From: Rhodocyclaceae bacterium
GTDB taxonomy: Bacteria; Pseudomonadota; Gammaproteobacteria; Burkholderiales; Rhodocyclaceae
Direction: 5' to 3'
NCBI GenBank assembly: GCA_024710925.1
Contig: JANJTW010000100.1
Location: 1 to 41,988 of the forward strand
DNA length: 41,988 nucleotides
Shown: one piece after another, positions 7,683 to 17,309 of the stretch
Layout of the letters: every line of letters starts with the position of its first letter
How positions within the stretch are numbered: position 1 is the first letter of the stretch
Notes under the pieces: generated by a model
Told to the model about the DNA's origin: nothing
The model's input: the letters and a program-made list of their open reading frames with translations, nothing else
Database searches by the model: none
Translations under genes and position numbers: made by a program

Positions 7683-9323
7683 ATGTCTTTCCAGCAAGCC
7701 GACAACGCGCCCGAAGCCGATTTTTCGACGCGCTCCTTCCTCGTCGTCGACGATTTTCAGGGCATGCGCACCATCCTCCGCGACATCCTGCGCAACTGCG
7801 GCGCCAATGCCAAGAACATCGCCACCGCCGCCAACGGCAGCGAAGCCGTCGCCCAGCTGGCGGCGACGCAATTCGACGTCGTCCTCTGCGACTTCAACCT
7901 GGGCAAGGGCAAGAACGGCCAGCAGGTGCTGGAGGAGGCCAAGGTACGGCAGTTGGTCGGGCCGGCCTGCGCCTGGATCATGGTCACCGCCGAGAAGACC
8001 TCGGACGCGGTCAGCGGCGCCGCCGAATACCAGCCCGACGCCTACCTGCTGAAGCCGATCACCGAGGCGACGCTGCGCCTGCGCCTGGCGAAGATCTGGG
8101 CGAAGAAGATGGCCTTCGCCGAGATCGACCGCGCCGTCCGCCAGGGCAACATCGCCGCCGCGCTGGCCTGCTGCGACGAGCGCCTGCGTACCGACAAGGC
8201 GAACGCCAACGACTTGCTGCGCACCAAGTGCGACCTGCTGCTGGCCAGCGGCGACCTGGCGCGCGCCAGGCAGGCCTTCGAAACCATCCTCGCCCACCGC
8301 GACGTGCCCTGGGCCAAGGCCGGCCTCGCCCGCGTCCTGATGCAGGGCGGCGACTATGCCGGCGCCCGGACGGTGCTCGAAGAGACGCTCGCCGTCAATG
8401 CCGCCTACCTCGAAGCGCACGACCTGATGGCGAAGACGCTGCAGGCGATGGGCGACCTGGAGGCGGCAAGCGCCGCCATTGAACGCGCCGTGCGCATCTC
8501 GCCGAACTCGGCGACCCGCCAGAAGAACCTCGGCGAAGTGGCGCTGCGCCTCGGCAAGACCGACGCCGCCGAGAAGGCTTTCCGGCGCAGCGTGACGCTT
8601 GGCGAGCATTCGATCCTGAAGACGGCCGACGCCTACCTCGGTCTGGCCAAGGCCTGCACCGCCAACGACCGCCCCGAGGAGGCTCTGCGCGCGCTCGACC
8701 AGGTCGACAAGACCTTCGACGACGAAACGGTGCGCATGCAGTCGCTGGCCGTCGAGGGCATGGTGCACCACAAGGCCGGCAACGCCGGCAAGGCGAAGGA
8801 AATCGCCAAAAAGCTGGCGCAGACAGCTGCCGCCAGCCCCGGGGAAACCCAGCTGACGCTCGACACCGCCCGCCTGCTGCTCGCCACCGGCGCCCGCGAC
8901 GAAGCCGTCGCCCTGCTCCAGGGCGAAGTCCGCAACGCGCCGGAAAACGCCGCGCTGCTCGGCGAGGTGAAGGACATCTTCAGCGCCGCGGCGATGGCCG
9001 ACGAAGGGGCGGCGCTGGTCGAAACCTCGCGCAAGGACGCGATGGAACAGATGAACCGCGGCGTCCTGCTCGCCCGCGAAGGCCGCCACGACGAAGCCAT
9101 CGCCGCCATGCGCGCCGCCCGCGAGGCGATGCCGCGCAACGTGCGCGTGCTCTTCAACCTGACGCATGTGATCGTCGCCAAGCTGCAGCAGGACGGCGGC
9201 GCCGACCCGGTGCTGATCGAGGAGGCGCGCGGCAGCCTGGCGGCGGCGCACGCCCTCGCCCCCGGCGAGGCGCGCTACGCGACGCTCAAGGCCTCGCTCG
9301 ACACGCTGGCCGGCGTCCGCTGA
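7683..9323 (+). CDS. Response regulator receiver protein with tetratricopeptide repeats
   Basis: A 546-residue protein. Residues about 15-135 form a CheY-like receiver: acidic pair D23-D24, phospho-acceptor D70 in [10 protein letters not shown]102 and K124 in YLLKPI. The rest is a run of TPR-like helical hairpins, for example [61 protein letters not shown] and [21 protein letters not shown]. There is no DNA-binding or enzymatic output, so it probably acts by protein contacts. The start is ATG 7683; longer forms would run into the kinase gene. The partner kinase is immediately upstream. Confidence 0.9.
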   Translation: MSFQQADNAPEADFSTRSFLVVDDFQGMRTILRDILRNCGANAKNIATAANGSEAVAQLAATQFDVVLCDFNLGKGKNGQQVLEEAKVRQLVGPACAWIMVTAEKTSDAVSGAAEYQPDAYLLKPITEATLRLRLAKIWAKKMAFAEIDRAVRQGNIAAALACCDERLRTDKANANDLLRTKCDLLLASGDLARARQAFETILAHRDVPWAKAGLARVLMQGGDYAGARTVLEETLAVNAAYLEAHDLMAKTLQAMGDLEAASAAIERAVRISPNSATRQKNLGEVALRLGKTDAAEKAFRRSVTLGEHSILKTADAYLGLAKACTANDRPEEALRALDQVDKTFDDETVRMQSLAVEGMVHHKAGNAGKAKEIAKKLAQTAAASPGETQLTLDTARLLLATGARDEAVALLQGEVRNAPENAALLGEVKDIFSAAAMADEGAALVETSRKDAMEQMNRGVLLAREGRHDEAIAAMRAAREAMPRNVRVLFNLTHVIVAKLQQDGGADPVLIEEARGSLAAAHALAPGEARYATLKASLDTLAGVR

Positions 9324-9326
9324 GAC

Positions 9327-9350
9327 GGCGGGGCGCCGCGCCGCCCCGCC
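9327..9350 (+). terminator. GC-rich hairpin after the receiver-TPR gene (weak terminator)
   Basis: An 8-bp stem, GGCGGGGC (9327-9334) with GCCCCGCC (9343-9350), 3 bp after the stop codon. There is no T run, so it may only stabilise the 3' end. Confidence 0.35.
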
Positions 9351-9360
9351 GCGAACGCGG

Positions 9361-9412
9361 TAAAATCGCCAACCTGACGAATTCGAGGCAGTCCCCGCCC
9401 GCGCGGACTGCC
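9361..9412 (+). promoter_or_regulatory. fba promoter -10 and 5'UTR hairpin
   Basis: TAAAAT at 9361-9366 followed by CGCC is the likely -10. In the leader, GGCAGTCC (9387-9394) pairs perfectly with GGACTGCC (9405-9412) across a 10-nt loop. There is no U run, so this is a leader stem-loop rather than a terminator. It ends about 9 nt before the ribosome site. Confidence 0.5.
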
Positions 9413-9433
9413 GGAACCTTACGGAGATTCCCC

Positions 9434-10498
9434 ATGCCGCTCGTATCCATGCGCCAGCTTCTCGACCATGCCGCCGAAAACGGCTACGGCCTGCCCGCCT
9501 TCAACGTGAACAACATGGAGCAGGTGTGGGCCATCTGCGAGGCCGCCGCCCAGATCGACGCGCCGGTGATCATGCAGGCCTCGGCCGGCGCCCGCAAATA
9601 TGCCGGCGAGCCCTTCCTGCGCCACCAGATCCTGGCTGCACTGGAAGCCTACCCGCAGCTGCCGATCGTCATGCACCAGGACCACGGCCAGAGCCCGGCG
9701 GTGTGCATGGCGGCGATCCGCTCCGGCTTCACGTCGGTGATGATGGACGGCTCGCTGGAGGCCGACGGCAAGACCACCTCGTCCTACGAATACAACGTCG
9801 CCGTGTCGCGCGAGACGGTCAAGTTCGCGCACGCCATCGGCGTTTCGGTCGAGGCCGAGCTGGGCGTGCTCGGTTCGCTGGAAACGATGAAGGGCGACAA
9901 GGAGGACGGCCACGGCGCCGAAGGCCACATGACGCGCGAGCAGCTCCTGACCGACCCCGACCAGGCCGCCGACTTCGTGAAACAAACGAACTGCGACGCG
10001 CTGGCCATCGCCATCGGCACCAGCCACGGCGCCTACAAGTTCACCAAGAAGCCGACCGGCGACATCCTGGCCATCGACCGCATCAAGGAAATCCACGCGC
10101 GCATCCCGAACACCCACCTCGTCATGCACGGCTCGTCGTCGGTGCCGCAGGAACTGCTCGCCGAGATCCGCCAGTTCGGCGGCGACATGAAGGAAACCTA
10201 CGGCGTGCCGGTCGAGGAGATCGTCAACGGCATCAAGCACGGCGTGCGCAAGGTGAACATCGACACCGACATCCGCCTGGCGATGACCGCCGCGGTGCGC
10301 CGCTACCTGTTCGAGAACCCGTCGAAGTTCGACCCGCGCGACTACCTGAAGCCGGCGCGCGAAGCGGCGAAGAAGATCTGCCTCGCCCGCTACGAAGCCT
10401 TCGGCTGCGCCGGCCAGGCGAGCAAGATCAAGCCGATCCCGCTGGACAAGATGGCGGAGCGCTACGCCCGCGGCGAACTGAACCAGATCGTCAATTAA
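9434..10498 (+). CDS. fba: Class II fructose-1,6-bisphosphate aldolase
   Basis: A 354-residue zinc-dependent aldolase that splits or forms fructose-1,6-bisphosphate in glycolysis, gluconeogenesis and the Calvin cycle. Motifs: [11 protein letters not shown] (18-28), MHQDHGQSP with zinc/catalytic residues, [35 protein letters not shown] (zinc His), HGSSSVPQE and [11 protein letters not shown] (phosphate binding). Length and the C-terminal [18 protein letters not shown] block fit the CbbA/Fba type of proteobacteria. ACGGAG precedes ATG 9434. It follows pgk and pyk in the conserved order; an intrinsic terminator lies after it. Confidence 0.97.
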   Translation: MPLVSMRQLLDHAAENGYGLPAFNVNNMEQVWAICEAAAQIDAPVIMQASAGARKYAGEPFLRHQILAALEAYPQLPIVMHQDHGQSPAVCMAAIRSGFTSVMMDGSLEADGKTTSSYEYNVAVSRETVKFAHAIGVSVEAELGVLGSLETMKGDKEDGHGAEGHMTREQLLTDPDQAADFVKQTNCDALAIAIGTSHGAYKFTKKPTGDILAIDRIKEIHARIPNTHLVMHGSSSVPQELLAEIRQFGGDMKETYGVPVEEIVNGIKHGVRKVNIDTDIRLAMTAAVRRYLFENPSKFDPRDYLKPAREAAKKICLARYEAFGCAGQASKIKPIPLDKMAERYARGELNQIVN

Positions 10499-10512
10499 TC
10501 AAGGCCCTGCGG

Positions 10513-10550
10513 ACGGCACCGGGTGATAGACTCGGTGCCGTTTTCTTTTT
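10513..10550 (+). terminator. Rho-independent terminator after fba
   Basis: A 9-bp perfect stem ACGGCACCG (10513-10521) / CGGTGCCGT (10533-10541), then TTTTCTTTTT. It also argues against a DUF3422 start at the in-frame GTG 10523, which lies in this hairpin loop. Confidence 0.85.
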
Positions 10551-10561
10551 CCCGCCCCGCC

Positions 10562-11860
10562 ATGCTGCCGCTGCCCGAACATTCGCTGCGCCGCCGTCTC
10601 AACGCCGAAATCCACTCGCGGCCGCCGGTCGCCATCCCCGGCCCGGAGTGGATCAGCTACCTCGCGGTGATGCACGCCGGCGGCAGCGCCGACGACGAGC
10701 GCCGGCACCTCGCGCAGCTGTGCGCGACGCTCGGCACCGAGGTCTGCCCGCTCGTCGACGGCGACCACTGGGTACTCGACGCCGGGCCGCTGCGGCTGAA
10801 ATGGGAACGCCACACCGAGTTTTCCGGCTACACCTTCTTCCGCCGCCGCGTCGCCGGCGACAGCCCGGACAGCACCGCGCTCGCCGCTTTTCCGGCCGAG
10901 TGGGTGCGCGGCATCCCGGGCGAGGTGATCGCCGCCAGCCACATCGAACTGTGCGCGGCGTCGCAGAACCCGCCCGAGGAAGTCCTCGACGGCCTCGCCC
11001 GCACCGGCGAGGCGATGGTCGCCACGCGCGTCGCCGAGGGGGCCGCCTGGGTCGTCTCCGACTTCGCGCTGCACGATGGCTTCTCGCGTTTCACGGTGAT
11101 CGACGAACACCTGCGCCACCGCCAGGCCGGCCGCACGGTGCAGCGCCTGCTGGAGATCGAGACCTACTGCATGATGGCGCTGCTCGCCTTTCCGGTGGCC
11201 AAGGAAACGGGCCGCTTTCTCGGCGAGCGCGAGCAGGAGCTGGCCGCGCTGATGGACGAGATGAGCGTCGCCGGCACGCCCGAGGACGAACGCCGGCTGC
11301 TCGCGCGGCTGACCCGGCTGGCCGCCGAGGTCGAGCAGTCGGTGACGCGCACCGCCTACCGTTTCGGCGCCGCCGCCGCCTACTACCGGCTGGTCAAGCA
11401 GCGCGTCGACGACCTGCGCGAGCAGCGCCTGGCCGGCTTCCCGCCGATCCGCGAGTTCATGGAACGCCGCCTGGCGCCGGCGATGGCCACCTGCGAGTCG
11501 GTGGCGCAGCGGCAGACCGACCTGTCGACGCGCATCGCCCGCAAAAGCGCATTGCTGCGCACGCGCGTCGACATCGAGCTGGAGCGCCAGAACCAGGAGC
11601 TGCTGGCACAGATGAACCACCGCGCGCGGCTGCAGCTGCGGCTGCAGGAAACGGTCGAAGGCCTCTCGGTGGTGGCCATCACCTACTACGGCTCGCAGCT
11701 CGTGCAGTACCTCGCCAAGGGGCTGCAGAAGTCGTTGGCGCCGGCGCTGTCGCCGGAAATCGCCGCCGCCGCGTCGATCCCGCTGATCGCCGGCGCCGTC
11801 GCCCTCGGCATCCGCCGCATGCGCCGGGTACTGGCGGCCGAAGAGAATGCCGGCCATTAG
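10562..11860 (+). CDS. DUF3422 family membrane-anchored protein
   Basis: A 432-residue protein of the DUF3422 family, whose function is not established. It opens with HSLRRRLNAEIHSRPPV, the family signature, has a long mixed N-terminal domain, a coiled-coil-rich middle (LTRLAAEVEQSVTRT and LERQNQELLAQMNHRARLQLRLQ) and two C-terminal hydrophobic segments (about 375-393 and 405-420). I chose ATG 10562: the upstream GTG 10523 sits inside the fba terminator and adds residues outside the family signature. No clear Shine-Dalgarno precedes ATG 10562. It lies between fba and purC. Confidence 0.85.
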   Translation: MLPLPEHSLRRRLNAEIHSRPPVAIPGPEWISYLAVMHAGGSADDERRHLAQLCATLGTEVCPLVDGDHWVLDAGPLRLKWERHTEFSGYTFFRRRVAGDSPDSTALAAFPAEWVRGIPGEVIAASHIELCAASQNPPEEVLDGLARTGEAMVATRVAEGAAWVVSDFALHDGFSRFTVIDEHLRHRQAGRTVQRLLEIETYCMMALLAFPVAKETGRFLGEREQELAALMDEMSVAGTPEDERRLLARLTRLAAEVEQSVTRTAYRFGAAAAYYRLVKQRVDDLREQRLAGFPPIREFMERRLAPAMATCESVAQRQTDLSTRIARKSALLRTRVDIELERQNQELLAQMNHRARLQLRLQETVEGLSVVAITYYGSQLVQYLAKGLQKSLAPALSPEIAAAASIPLIAGAVALGIRRMRRVLAAEENAGH

Positions 11861-11862
11861 CC

Positions 11863-11868
11863 TATAAT
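11863..11868 (+). promoter_or_regulatory. -10 element of purC
   Basis: A perfect TATAAT followed by TCCGCC, starting 3 bp after the DUF3422 stop and about 46 bp before the purC start. No good -35 is visible. Confidence 0.6.
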
Positions 11869-11914
11869 TCCGCCTTTCGAATCAACGAATCATTTTTCCT
11901 GCAGGGATTCCGCC

Positions 11915-12850
11915 GTGACCGCTCCCCTTTTCGAATCGACCATCAAGAGCCTGCCGTTGCTGTCGCGCGGCAAGGTGCGCGACATCTACGCCGTGAACGA
12001 CGAGCAGCTGCTGATCGTCACCAGCGACCGGCTGTCGGCCTTCGACGTCATCCTGCCGAATCCGATTCCGGACAAGGGCAAGGTCCTGACGCAGATCGCC
12101 AACTTCTGGTTCGACAAGCTCGCGCACATCGTCCCCGGCCAGCTCACCGGCGTCGATCCAGAGTCGGTCGTCGCCGCCGACGAGCGCGACCAGGTGCGCG
12201 GCCGCGCCGTCGTCGTCAAGCGCCTGCGTCCGCTGCCGATCGAGGCCGTCGTGCGCGGCTACCTGATCGGCTCCGGCTGGAAGGACTACCAGGCCACCGG
12301 CGCCGTCTGCGGCATCGCGCTGCCGGCCGGGCTGAAGATGGCGCAGCAGCTGCCGCAGCCGATCTTCACGCCGGCGACCAAGGCCGACATCGGCGAGCAC
12401 GACGAAAACATCAGCTTCGAACAGGCACAGGCGCACTGCGCCAAGGTGCTCGCCGACGCCCTCTACGGCACCGGCAAGAACGGCGCCGAGCTGGCCGCGC
12501 AGGCCAAGTCGGTGGCGCTGCAGATCTACGAGGAAGCCTCGCGCTACGCGGCGACCAAGGGCATCATCATCGCCGACACCAAGTTCGAGTTCGGCATCGA
12601 CAAGGCCGGCACGCTGCACCTGATCGACGAGGCGCTGACGCCCGATTCGTCGCGCTTCTGGCCGGCCGACCAGTACGCCGAGGGCCAGAACCCGCCGTCC
12701 TTCGACAAGCAGTTCGTGCGCGACTACCTGGAAACGCTCGACTGGAACAAGACTGCGCCCGGCCCGAACCTGCCGGCCGAGATCGTCGACAAGACCGCTG
12801 CCAAGTACCGCGAGGCCTACGAGCGGCTGACCGGCCAGCCGCTGGCCTGA
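11915..12850 (+). CDS. purC: SAICAR synthetase
   Basis: A 311-residue phosphoribosylaminoimidazole-succinocarboxamide synthase, which joins aspartate to CAIR in purine synthesis. Landmarks: [13 protein letters not shown] (16-28, ATP loop), [43 protein letters not shown] (split here across the ATP/substrate region), [32 protein letters not shown] and [15 protein letters not shown]. The start is GTG 11915 after GCAGGGA. The length is that of the yeast-like long form common in beta/gammaproteobacteria. purE and purK, which often follow purC in this cluster, are absent here. Confidence 0.97.
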   Translation: MTAPLFESTIKSLPLLSRGKVRDIYAVNDEQLLIVTSDRLSAFDVILPNPIPDKGKVLTQIANFWFDKLAHIVPGQLTGVDPESVVAADERDQVRGRAVVVKRLRPLPIEAVVRGYLIGSGWKDYQATGAVCGIALPAGLKMAQQLPQPIFTPATKADIGEHDENISFEQAQAHCAKVLADALYGTGKNGAELAAQAKSVALQIYEEASRYAATKGIIIADTKFEFGIDKAGTLHLIDEALTPDSSRFWPADQYAEGQNPPSFDKQFVRDYLETLDWNKTAPGPNLPAEIVDKTAAKYREAYERLTGQPLA

Positions 12851-12864
12851 CTTCCCGACGCCAT

Positions 12865-12894
12865 GCTGCGGGCAGCGGCGCTGCCGCCCGCAGC
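12865..12894 (+). terminator. GC-rich hairpin after purC
   Basis: GCTGCGGGCAGC pairs with GCTGCCGCCCGCAGC with one bulge, 15 bp after the stop. There is no T run, so termination is uncertain. Confidence 0.4.
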
Positions 12895-13010
12895 GCGTCG
12901 TCCGCGCCCGGCGCCTCTCACCGGGGGGCGCGTCCCGGCGCCGCCAGAACTTTCCCCGCCCGCCCGCTGTCCATCCTGCAACGGCGTTCCGCCGCCCCGG
13001 GAGGACAGCC

Positions 13011-13787
13011 ATGGCACACCCCTTCGCTTCGCTCGACCGCCATTTCCCGCTGCCGCGCGTGCGGCAGGTTGCCGCATCCCGCGTTGCCGGCTGGCTCGCC
13101 GCCGGCTGGACCGACCTGCGCGAGACGCCGTTCGCCAGCCTCGCCTACGGGCTGCTCTTCGCCATCGCCGGCGACCTGCTGCTGCTCTCGCTGTGGCAGC
13201 GCCCGCAGTATTTCGCCGTAGCCGTCTCCGGCTTCTTCATCGTTGCCCCGCTGCTCTGCGCCGGTCTCTACGAGCTGAGCCGGCGCAACGAGCGCGGCCT
13301 CGCCTCGTCCTTCGTCGACTCGCTCGACGCCTTCGCCCGCGGCCGCACGGGGCTGACCCTGTTCGGCCTGCTGCTGGTGCTGCTGTGGGTGGCCTGGGAA
13401 CGTTTCTCGGCCCTCCTCTTCGCCGGCATGGCGGCGGCCCTGCCGGACGCGAACGTGATCGGCTTCGCGGCCGCCGTCGTCGACGCCGGCAGCCATGGCG
13501 GGCGACTTCTCGCCTGGCTGCTGGCCGGCGCCATCGTCGCCCAGGTCGTGTTCATGCTCGGCGTCGTCTCGGTGCCGCTGCTGATCGACCGCGACACCGA
13601 CGCCGTCACCGCGGCGATGACCAGCCTGCGCGCCTTCGCTGCCAATCCCGGCCCGCTGCTGCTGTGGTCGACGACGATCGTCGCGCTGACGCTGCTCGGT
13701 TTCGCGACGCTGCTGTTCGGGCTGATCGTGCTCATGCCGCTGCTTGGCCACGCCTCGTGGCACGCCTATCGCGACCTTGTAGAATAG
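13011..13787 (+). CDS. DUF2189 (BPSS1780-type) integral membrane protein
   Basis: A 258-residue inner-membrane protein. The N-terminal block RVRQVAASRVAGWLAAGWTDLRETPFASL (split here from the following LAYGLLFAIAG helix) is the DUF2189 signature. Six or so hydrophobic helices follow, with pairs at about 43-90, 105-150, 165-195 and 215-250. GGGAGGA precedes ATG 13011. The biochemical role of the family is unknown. The -10 of prlC overlaps its final codons. Confidence 0.82.
   Translation: MAHPFASLDRHFPLPRVRQVAASRVAGWLAAGWTDLRETPFASLAYGLLFAIAGDLLLLSLWQRPQYFAVAVSGFFIVAPLLCAGLYELSRRNERGLASSFVDSLDAFARGRTGLTLFGLLLVLLWVAWERFSALLFAGMAAALPDANVIGFAAAVVDAGSHGGRLLAWLLAGAIVAQVVFMLGVVSVPLLIDRDTDAVTAAMTSLRAFAANPGPLLLWSTTIVALTLLGFATLLFGLIVLMPLLGHASWHAYRDLVE
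13780..13785 (+). promoter_or_regulatory. -10 element of prlC
   Basis: TAGAAT followed by AGCGCCC, overlapping the last codons of the DUF2189 gene and 60 bp before the prlC ATG. Confidence 0.5.
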
Positions 13788-13845
13788 CGCCCATCCTCCA
13801 CCCTGCGGGCAGCCCGGCCGCCCGCCCCTGCCTGCGCATCCCGAC

Positions 13846-15885
13846 ATGACCGACAATCCGCTGCTCGACTTCTCCGGCCTGCCCCGCTTCGACCTGATCC
13901 GCCCCGAACACGTGCGCCCGGCCATCAGCCGCCTGCTCGCCGACTGCCGCGCGCTGGTCGGGCGCCTCACCGGCGACGACGTGCCGGCGACCTGGCACGA
14001 CTTCGCGGAACCCTTCGCCGACGGTGTCGAGCACCTCGGGCGCGCCTGGGGCATCGTCGGCCACCTGCATTCGGTGAACGACATTCCGCCGTGGCGCGAG
14101 GCCTACAACGACCTGCTGCCGGAAGTCACCAGCTTCTACTCCGAACTCGGCCAGAACCTGGCGCTGTTCTCGAAATACAAGGCGCTCGCCGCCGGCCCGG
14201 AATACGCGACGCTGCCGCCGGCGCGAAAGCGCATCGTCGACAACGAGATCCGCGACTTCCGCCTGTCCGGCGCCGAGCTGCCCGACGAGCTGAAGCCGCG
14301 CTTCCAGGAACTGCAGGAGGCGGTCGCGGCGCTGCAGGCGAAGTTCTCGGAGAACCTGCTCGATGCGACCAATGCGCACGCCGAAATCGTCGGCGACGAG
14401 AAGGACCTCGCCGGCCTGCCCGCCGATGTCGTCGAAGTCGCCCGCGCCGCCGCCGTGAAAGCCGGCGTCGATGGCTGGCGCTTCACGCTGCACGCGCCGT
14501 CCTACGGTCCGGTGATGCAGTACGCCGACAACCGCGGCCTGCGTGCGCGCATGTACCGCGCCTACGCGACGCGCGCCTCCGAGTTCGGCAAGGCGGAGCA
14601 CGACAACGCACCGCTGATCCGCCAGCTGCTCAAGCTGCGCGCCGAGGAGGCGCGCCTGCTCGGCTACCGCAATTTCGCCGAGGTCTCGCTGGTGCCGAAG
14701 ATGGCCGAGTCGCCGCAGCAGGTCCTCGACTTCCTGCGCGAACTGGCGCGCAAGGCGAAGCCCTTCGCCGAGAAGGACATCGCCGAACTGCGCGCCTTCG
14801 CCCGCGACGAACTGGGGATCAAGGCGATGGAACCGTGGGACATGGCCTGGGTATCGGAAAAGCTGCTGCAGAAGCGCTACGCCTTCTCCGATCAGGAAGT
14901 GAAGCAGTACTTCACCGAACCGAAGGTGCTCGCCGGCCTCTTCCACGTCATCGAGACGCTGTTCTCGGTGACGGTGAAGCCGGACACGGCACCGGTGTGG
15001 CACGACGACGTGCGCTTCTACCGCATCGAGAACCGCGCCGGCAAACTGGTCGGCCAGTTTTACCTCGACCTCTACGCGCGCGAGGAAAAGCGCGGCGGCG
15101 CCTGGATGGACGAAGCGCTGGCGCGCCGGCGCACGGCCGACGGCGTGCAGACGCCGGTGGCCTACCTCAACTGCAACTTCTCGCGCCCGGTCGGCGGCAA
15201 ACCCGCCACCTTCACCCATGACGAGGTGACGACGCTGTTCCACGAGACCGGCCACGGCCTGCACCACATGCTGACGCGGATCGAGGAACCGGGCGTCGCC
15301 GGCATCCACGGCGTCGAGTGGGACGCCGTCGAGCTGCCGTCGCAGTTCATGGAGAACTACTGCTGGGAATGGGCCGTGCTGAAGGAGATGACGGCGCACG
15401 TCGACAGCGGCGAGCCGCTGCCGCGCGAACTCTTCGACAAGATGCTGGCCGCCCGCAACTTCCTCTCCGGCATGCAGACCGTGCGCCAGATCGAGTTCTC
15501 GCTGTTCGACCTGCTGCTGCACAACGACTTCGACGCGGCCGGCGACGGCGACGTGCTGCGCTTGCTGGAGGAAGTGCGCAACGAGGTGGCGGTGGTCTTC
15601 CCGCCGGACTGGCACCGCTTCCCGAACAGCTTCTCGCACATCTTCGCCGGCGGCTATGCGGCCGGCTACTACAGCTACAAATGGGCCGAGGTGCTCTCCG
15701 CCGACTGCTACGCCGCCTTCGAGGAAGCCGGCAACCCGTTCGACCCGGAAACCGGCCGCCGCTTCCTCGACGAGATCCTCGCCGTCGGCGGCGTCCGTTC
15801 GGCGCTCGACTCGTTCAAGGCCTTCCGCGGCCGCGAGCCAAGCCCGGACGCCCTGCTCCGGCACAGTGGTATGATCGCCGCATGA
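13846..15885 (+). CDS. prlC: Oligopeptidase A (M3 metallopeptidase)
   Basis: A 679-residue cytoplasmic zinc oligopeptidase that degrades signal peptides and other short peptides. The zinc motif HETGH is at 466-470 within TLFHETGHGLHHML, and the downstream glutamate ligand is in EWDAVELPSQFMENYCWE. The N-terminal half is helical (about 1-250), as in the thimet oligopeptidase family. FLSGMQTVRQIEFSLFDL and FSHIFAGGYAAGYYSYKWAEVLSADCYAAF are family blocks, given here in two parts: FSHIFAGGYAAGYYSY then KWAEVLSADCYAAF. Its stop overlaps a possible 25-codon ORF (ATGA). Confidence 0.96.
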   Translation: MTDNPLLDFSGLPRFDLIRPEHVRPAISRLLADCRALVGRLTGDDVPATWHDFAEPFADGVEHLGRAWGIVGHLHSVNDIPPWREAYNDLLPEVTSFYSELGQNLALFSKYKALAAGPEYATLPPARKRIVDNEIRDFRLSGAELPDELKPRFQELQEAVAALQAKFSENLLDATNAHAEIVGDEKDLAGLPADVVEVARAAAVKAGVDGWRFTLHAPSYGPVMQYADNRGLRARMYRAYATRASEFGKAEHDNAPLIRQLLKLRAEEARLLGYRNFAEVSLVPKMAESPQQVLDFLRELARKAKPFAEKDIAELRAFARDELGIKAMEPWDMAWVSEKLLQKRYAFSDQEVKQYFTEPKVLAGLFHVIETLFSVTVKPDTAPVWHDDVRFYRIENRAGKLVGQFYLDLYAREEKRGGAWMDEALARRRTADGVQTPVAYLNCNFSRPVGGKPATFTHDEVTTLFHETGHGLHHMLTRIEEPGVAGIHGVEWDAVELPSQFMENYCWEWAVLKEMTAHVDSGEPLPRELFDKMLAARNFLSGMQTVRQIEFSLFDLLLHNDFDAAGDGDVLRLLEEVRNEVAVVFPPDWHRFPNSFSHIFAGGYAAGYYSYKWAEVLSADCYAAFEEAGNPFDPETGRRFLDEILAVGGVRSALDSFKAFRGREPSPDALLRHSGMIAA

Positions 15886-15959
15886 CCACGCATCGCCCGT
15901 ATCGGCGGCGGCGCCGGGCAGCGGGGCCCGACGACCGCGCCGCCAGCCCGGAGAGCTGA
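15882..15959 (+). CDS. Possible 25-residue bridging ORF between prlC and the glutaredoxin gene
   Basis: ATG 15882 overlaps the prlC stop in an ATGA, and the frame ends at TGA 15957-15959, one base before the next gene's ATG. The peptide is very basic (PYRRRRRAAG). There is no homology I recognise and no independent ribosome site. It may only be a translational relay, or chance. Confidence 0.25.
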   Translation: MTTHRPYRRRRRAAGPDDRAASPES

Positions 15960-15960
15960 C

Positions 15961-16539
15961 ATGAAGAACTGGCTGACCATCGCGCTCGCCGCCGCCACGC
16001 TCGCCGCCTTCGCGGCGCAGGCGCAGACCACCTATCGCTGGGTAGACCCGGCCACCGGCCGCACCGTCTTTTCCGACCAGCCGCCGCCGTCCGGTGCGCG
16101 GAAGGCGACCCGGCAGGAGGCCCCGGAGGCCGGCGACGCGCGCCAGGCCCCCTACGCCGCCAGAGTCGCCGCCGAGAAATTTCCGGTCGTTCTCTACACC
16201 GCGCCGGACTGCGGCGAACACTGCAGCCGCGGGCGCGATCTGCTCAACGGCCGCGGCGTCCCCTTCCGGGAAAAGATGGTGCAGGACGCCACGGTGGAAC
16301 TGGAAGAGCTGAAGAAGCTCACCGGCGGCGAAGCCTTCGTGCCGGTCGTTGTCGTCGGTCGCCAGCACGTGAAAGGCTTCCAGGCGAGCGGCTGGAACAA
16401 CCTGCTCGACCTCGCCGGCTATCCGAAGACGGCACCGTTCGGTGCGCGCCCGGCGGAGAATCCGCTGCAGCAGACGCCGCCGACGCCGCTGCCGGCAACA
16501 CCGGCACCACCGCCGGCAGAGGACGCGACGCCGCAGTGA
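15961..16539 (+). CDS. Exported DUF4124-glutaredoxin fusion protein
   Basis: A 192-residue protein. A signal peptide (about 1-21, cut after AAQAQ-like residues) leads to a DUF4124 segment ([21 protein letters not shown], about 23-42) and a glutaredoxin/thioredoxin-like domain (about 65-155). The redox site is DCGEHC, that is C-x3-C rather than the usual C-x2-C; a three-residue gap fits what I recall of DUF4124-linked glutaredoxins. The later [14 protein letters not shown] matches the cis-Pro and TVP strand of glutaredoxins. The C-terminus is a Pro/Ala/Thr-rich tail (about 160-192). It likely works in the periplasm. xthA overlaps its stop by GTGA. Confidence 0.85.
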   Translation: MKNWLTIALAAATLAAFAAQAQTTYRWVDPATGRTVFSDQPPPSGARKATRQEAPEAGDARQAPYAARVAAEKFPVVLYTAPDCGEHCSRGRDLLNGRGVPFREKMVQDATVELEELKKLTGGEAFVPVVVVGRQHVKGFQASGWNNLLDLAGYPKTAPFGARPAENPLQQTPPTPLPATPAPPPAEDATPQ

Positions 16540-17309
16540 AGCTCGCCACCTGGAACGTCAATTCGCTGAAGGTCCGCCTGCCGCAGGTGCTCGACTGGCT
16601 CGCCGCCGAGGAGCCGGACGTGCTCTGCCTGCAGGAGCTGAAGCTGGAGGACAAGGCCTTCCCGCTCGCCGAGATCGAGGCCGCCGGCTACCGCGCGGCG
16701 TTCAGCGGGCAGAAGACCTACAACGGCGTCGCCATCCTCGCGCGCGCGCCGCTCGCCGACATCGCCTGCGGCATTCCCGGCTTCGCCGACGAACAGAAGC
16801 GGGTCATCGCAGCGACCGTCGGCGACGTCCGCGTCGTCTGCGCCTATTTCCCGAACGGGCAGGCGGTCGGCTCGGAGAAGTTCGCCTACAAGCTCGACTG
16901 GCTGCGCGCGCTGACCGCCTGGCTCGGCGACGAGCTTGCCCGCCACCCGCAACTCGCGCTGCTCGGCGACTACAACATCGCTCCCGAGGCGCGCGACGCG
17001 CATCCGGACTGGCCGGACGAAATCCACGTCTCGCCGCCGGAACGCGAAGCCTTCCGCGCGCTGACCGCACTGGGGCTGGCCGACGCCTTCCGGCTGTTCG
17101 AGCAGCCGGAGAAGAGCTTCTCGTGGTGGGACTACCGGATGATGGCCTTCCGCCGCAACTTCGGTCTGCGCATCGACCACATCCTGCTCTCGCCGCCGCT
17201 CGCCGCCGCCTGTACCGGCTGCCGCGTCGACAAGGCGCCGCGCAAGCTGGAACGGCCGTCCGACCACGCGCCGGTGATCGCCGAGATCGCCGGCACCGAT
17301 GCCCGCTGA
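16536..17309 (+). CDS. xthA: Exodeoxyribonuclease III
   Basis: A 257-residue AP endonuclease / 3'-5' exonuclease for base-excision repair. Landmarks: [15 protein letters not shown] (Asn at 7), LCLQELK with the metal-binding Glu at 34, [33 protein letters not shown] (active Asp/Asn), and the terminal RPSDHAPV with the Asp-His pair near 243-244. The GTG start overlaps the stop of the glutaredoxin gene (GTGA), so translation is coupled. Its 3' end overlaps the Crp/Fnr gene by 11 bp, giving one operon. Confidence 0.96.
   Translation: MKLATWNVNSLKVRLPQVLDWLAAEEPDVLCLQELKLEDKAFPLAEIEAAGYRAAFSGQKTYNGVAILARAPLADIACGIPGFADEQKRVIAATVGDVRVVCAYFPNGQAVGSEKFAYKLDWLRALTAWLGDELARHPQLALLGDYNIAPEARDAHPDWPDEIHVSPPEREAFRALTALGLADAFRLFEQPEKSFSWWDYRMMAFRRNFGLRIDHILLSPPLAAACTGCRVDKAPRKLERPSDHAPVIAEIAGTDAR

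Noticed and set aside
10523-10562. GTG 10523 as start of the DUF3422 gene
   Set aside because: It sits in the loop of the fba terminator and adds 13 residues ahead of the family N-terminus.
9526-13221. A 1231-codon plus-strand frame across fba, DUF3422 and purC
   Set aside because: It is Arg/Pro/Ala-rich, without homology, and lies over three clear genes in other frames. High GC removes stop codons.
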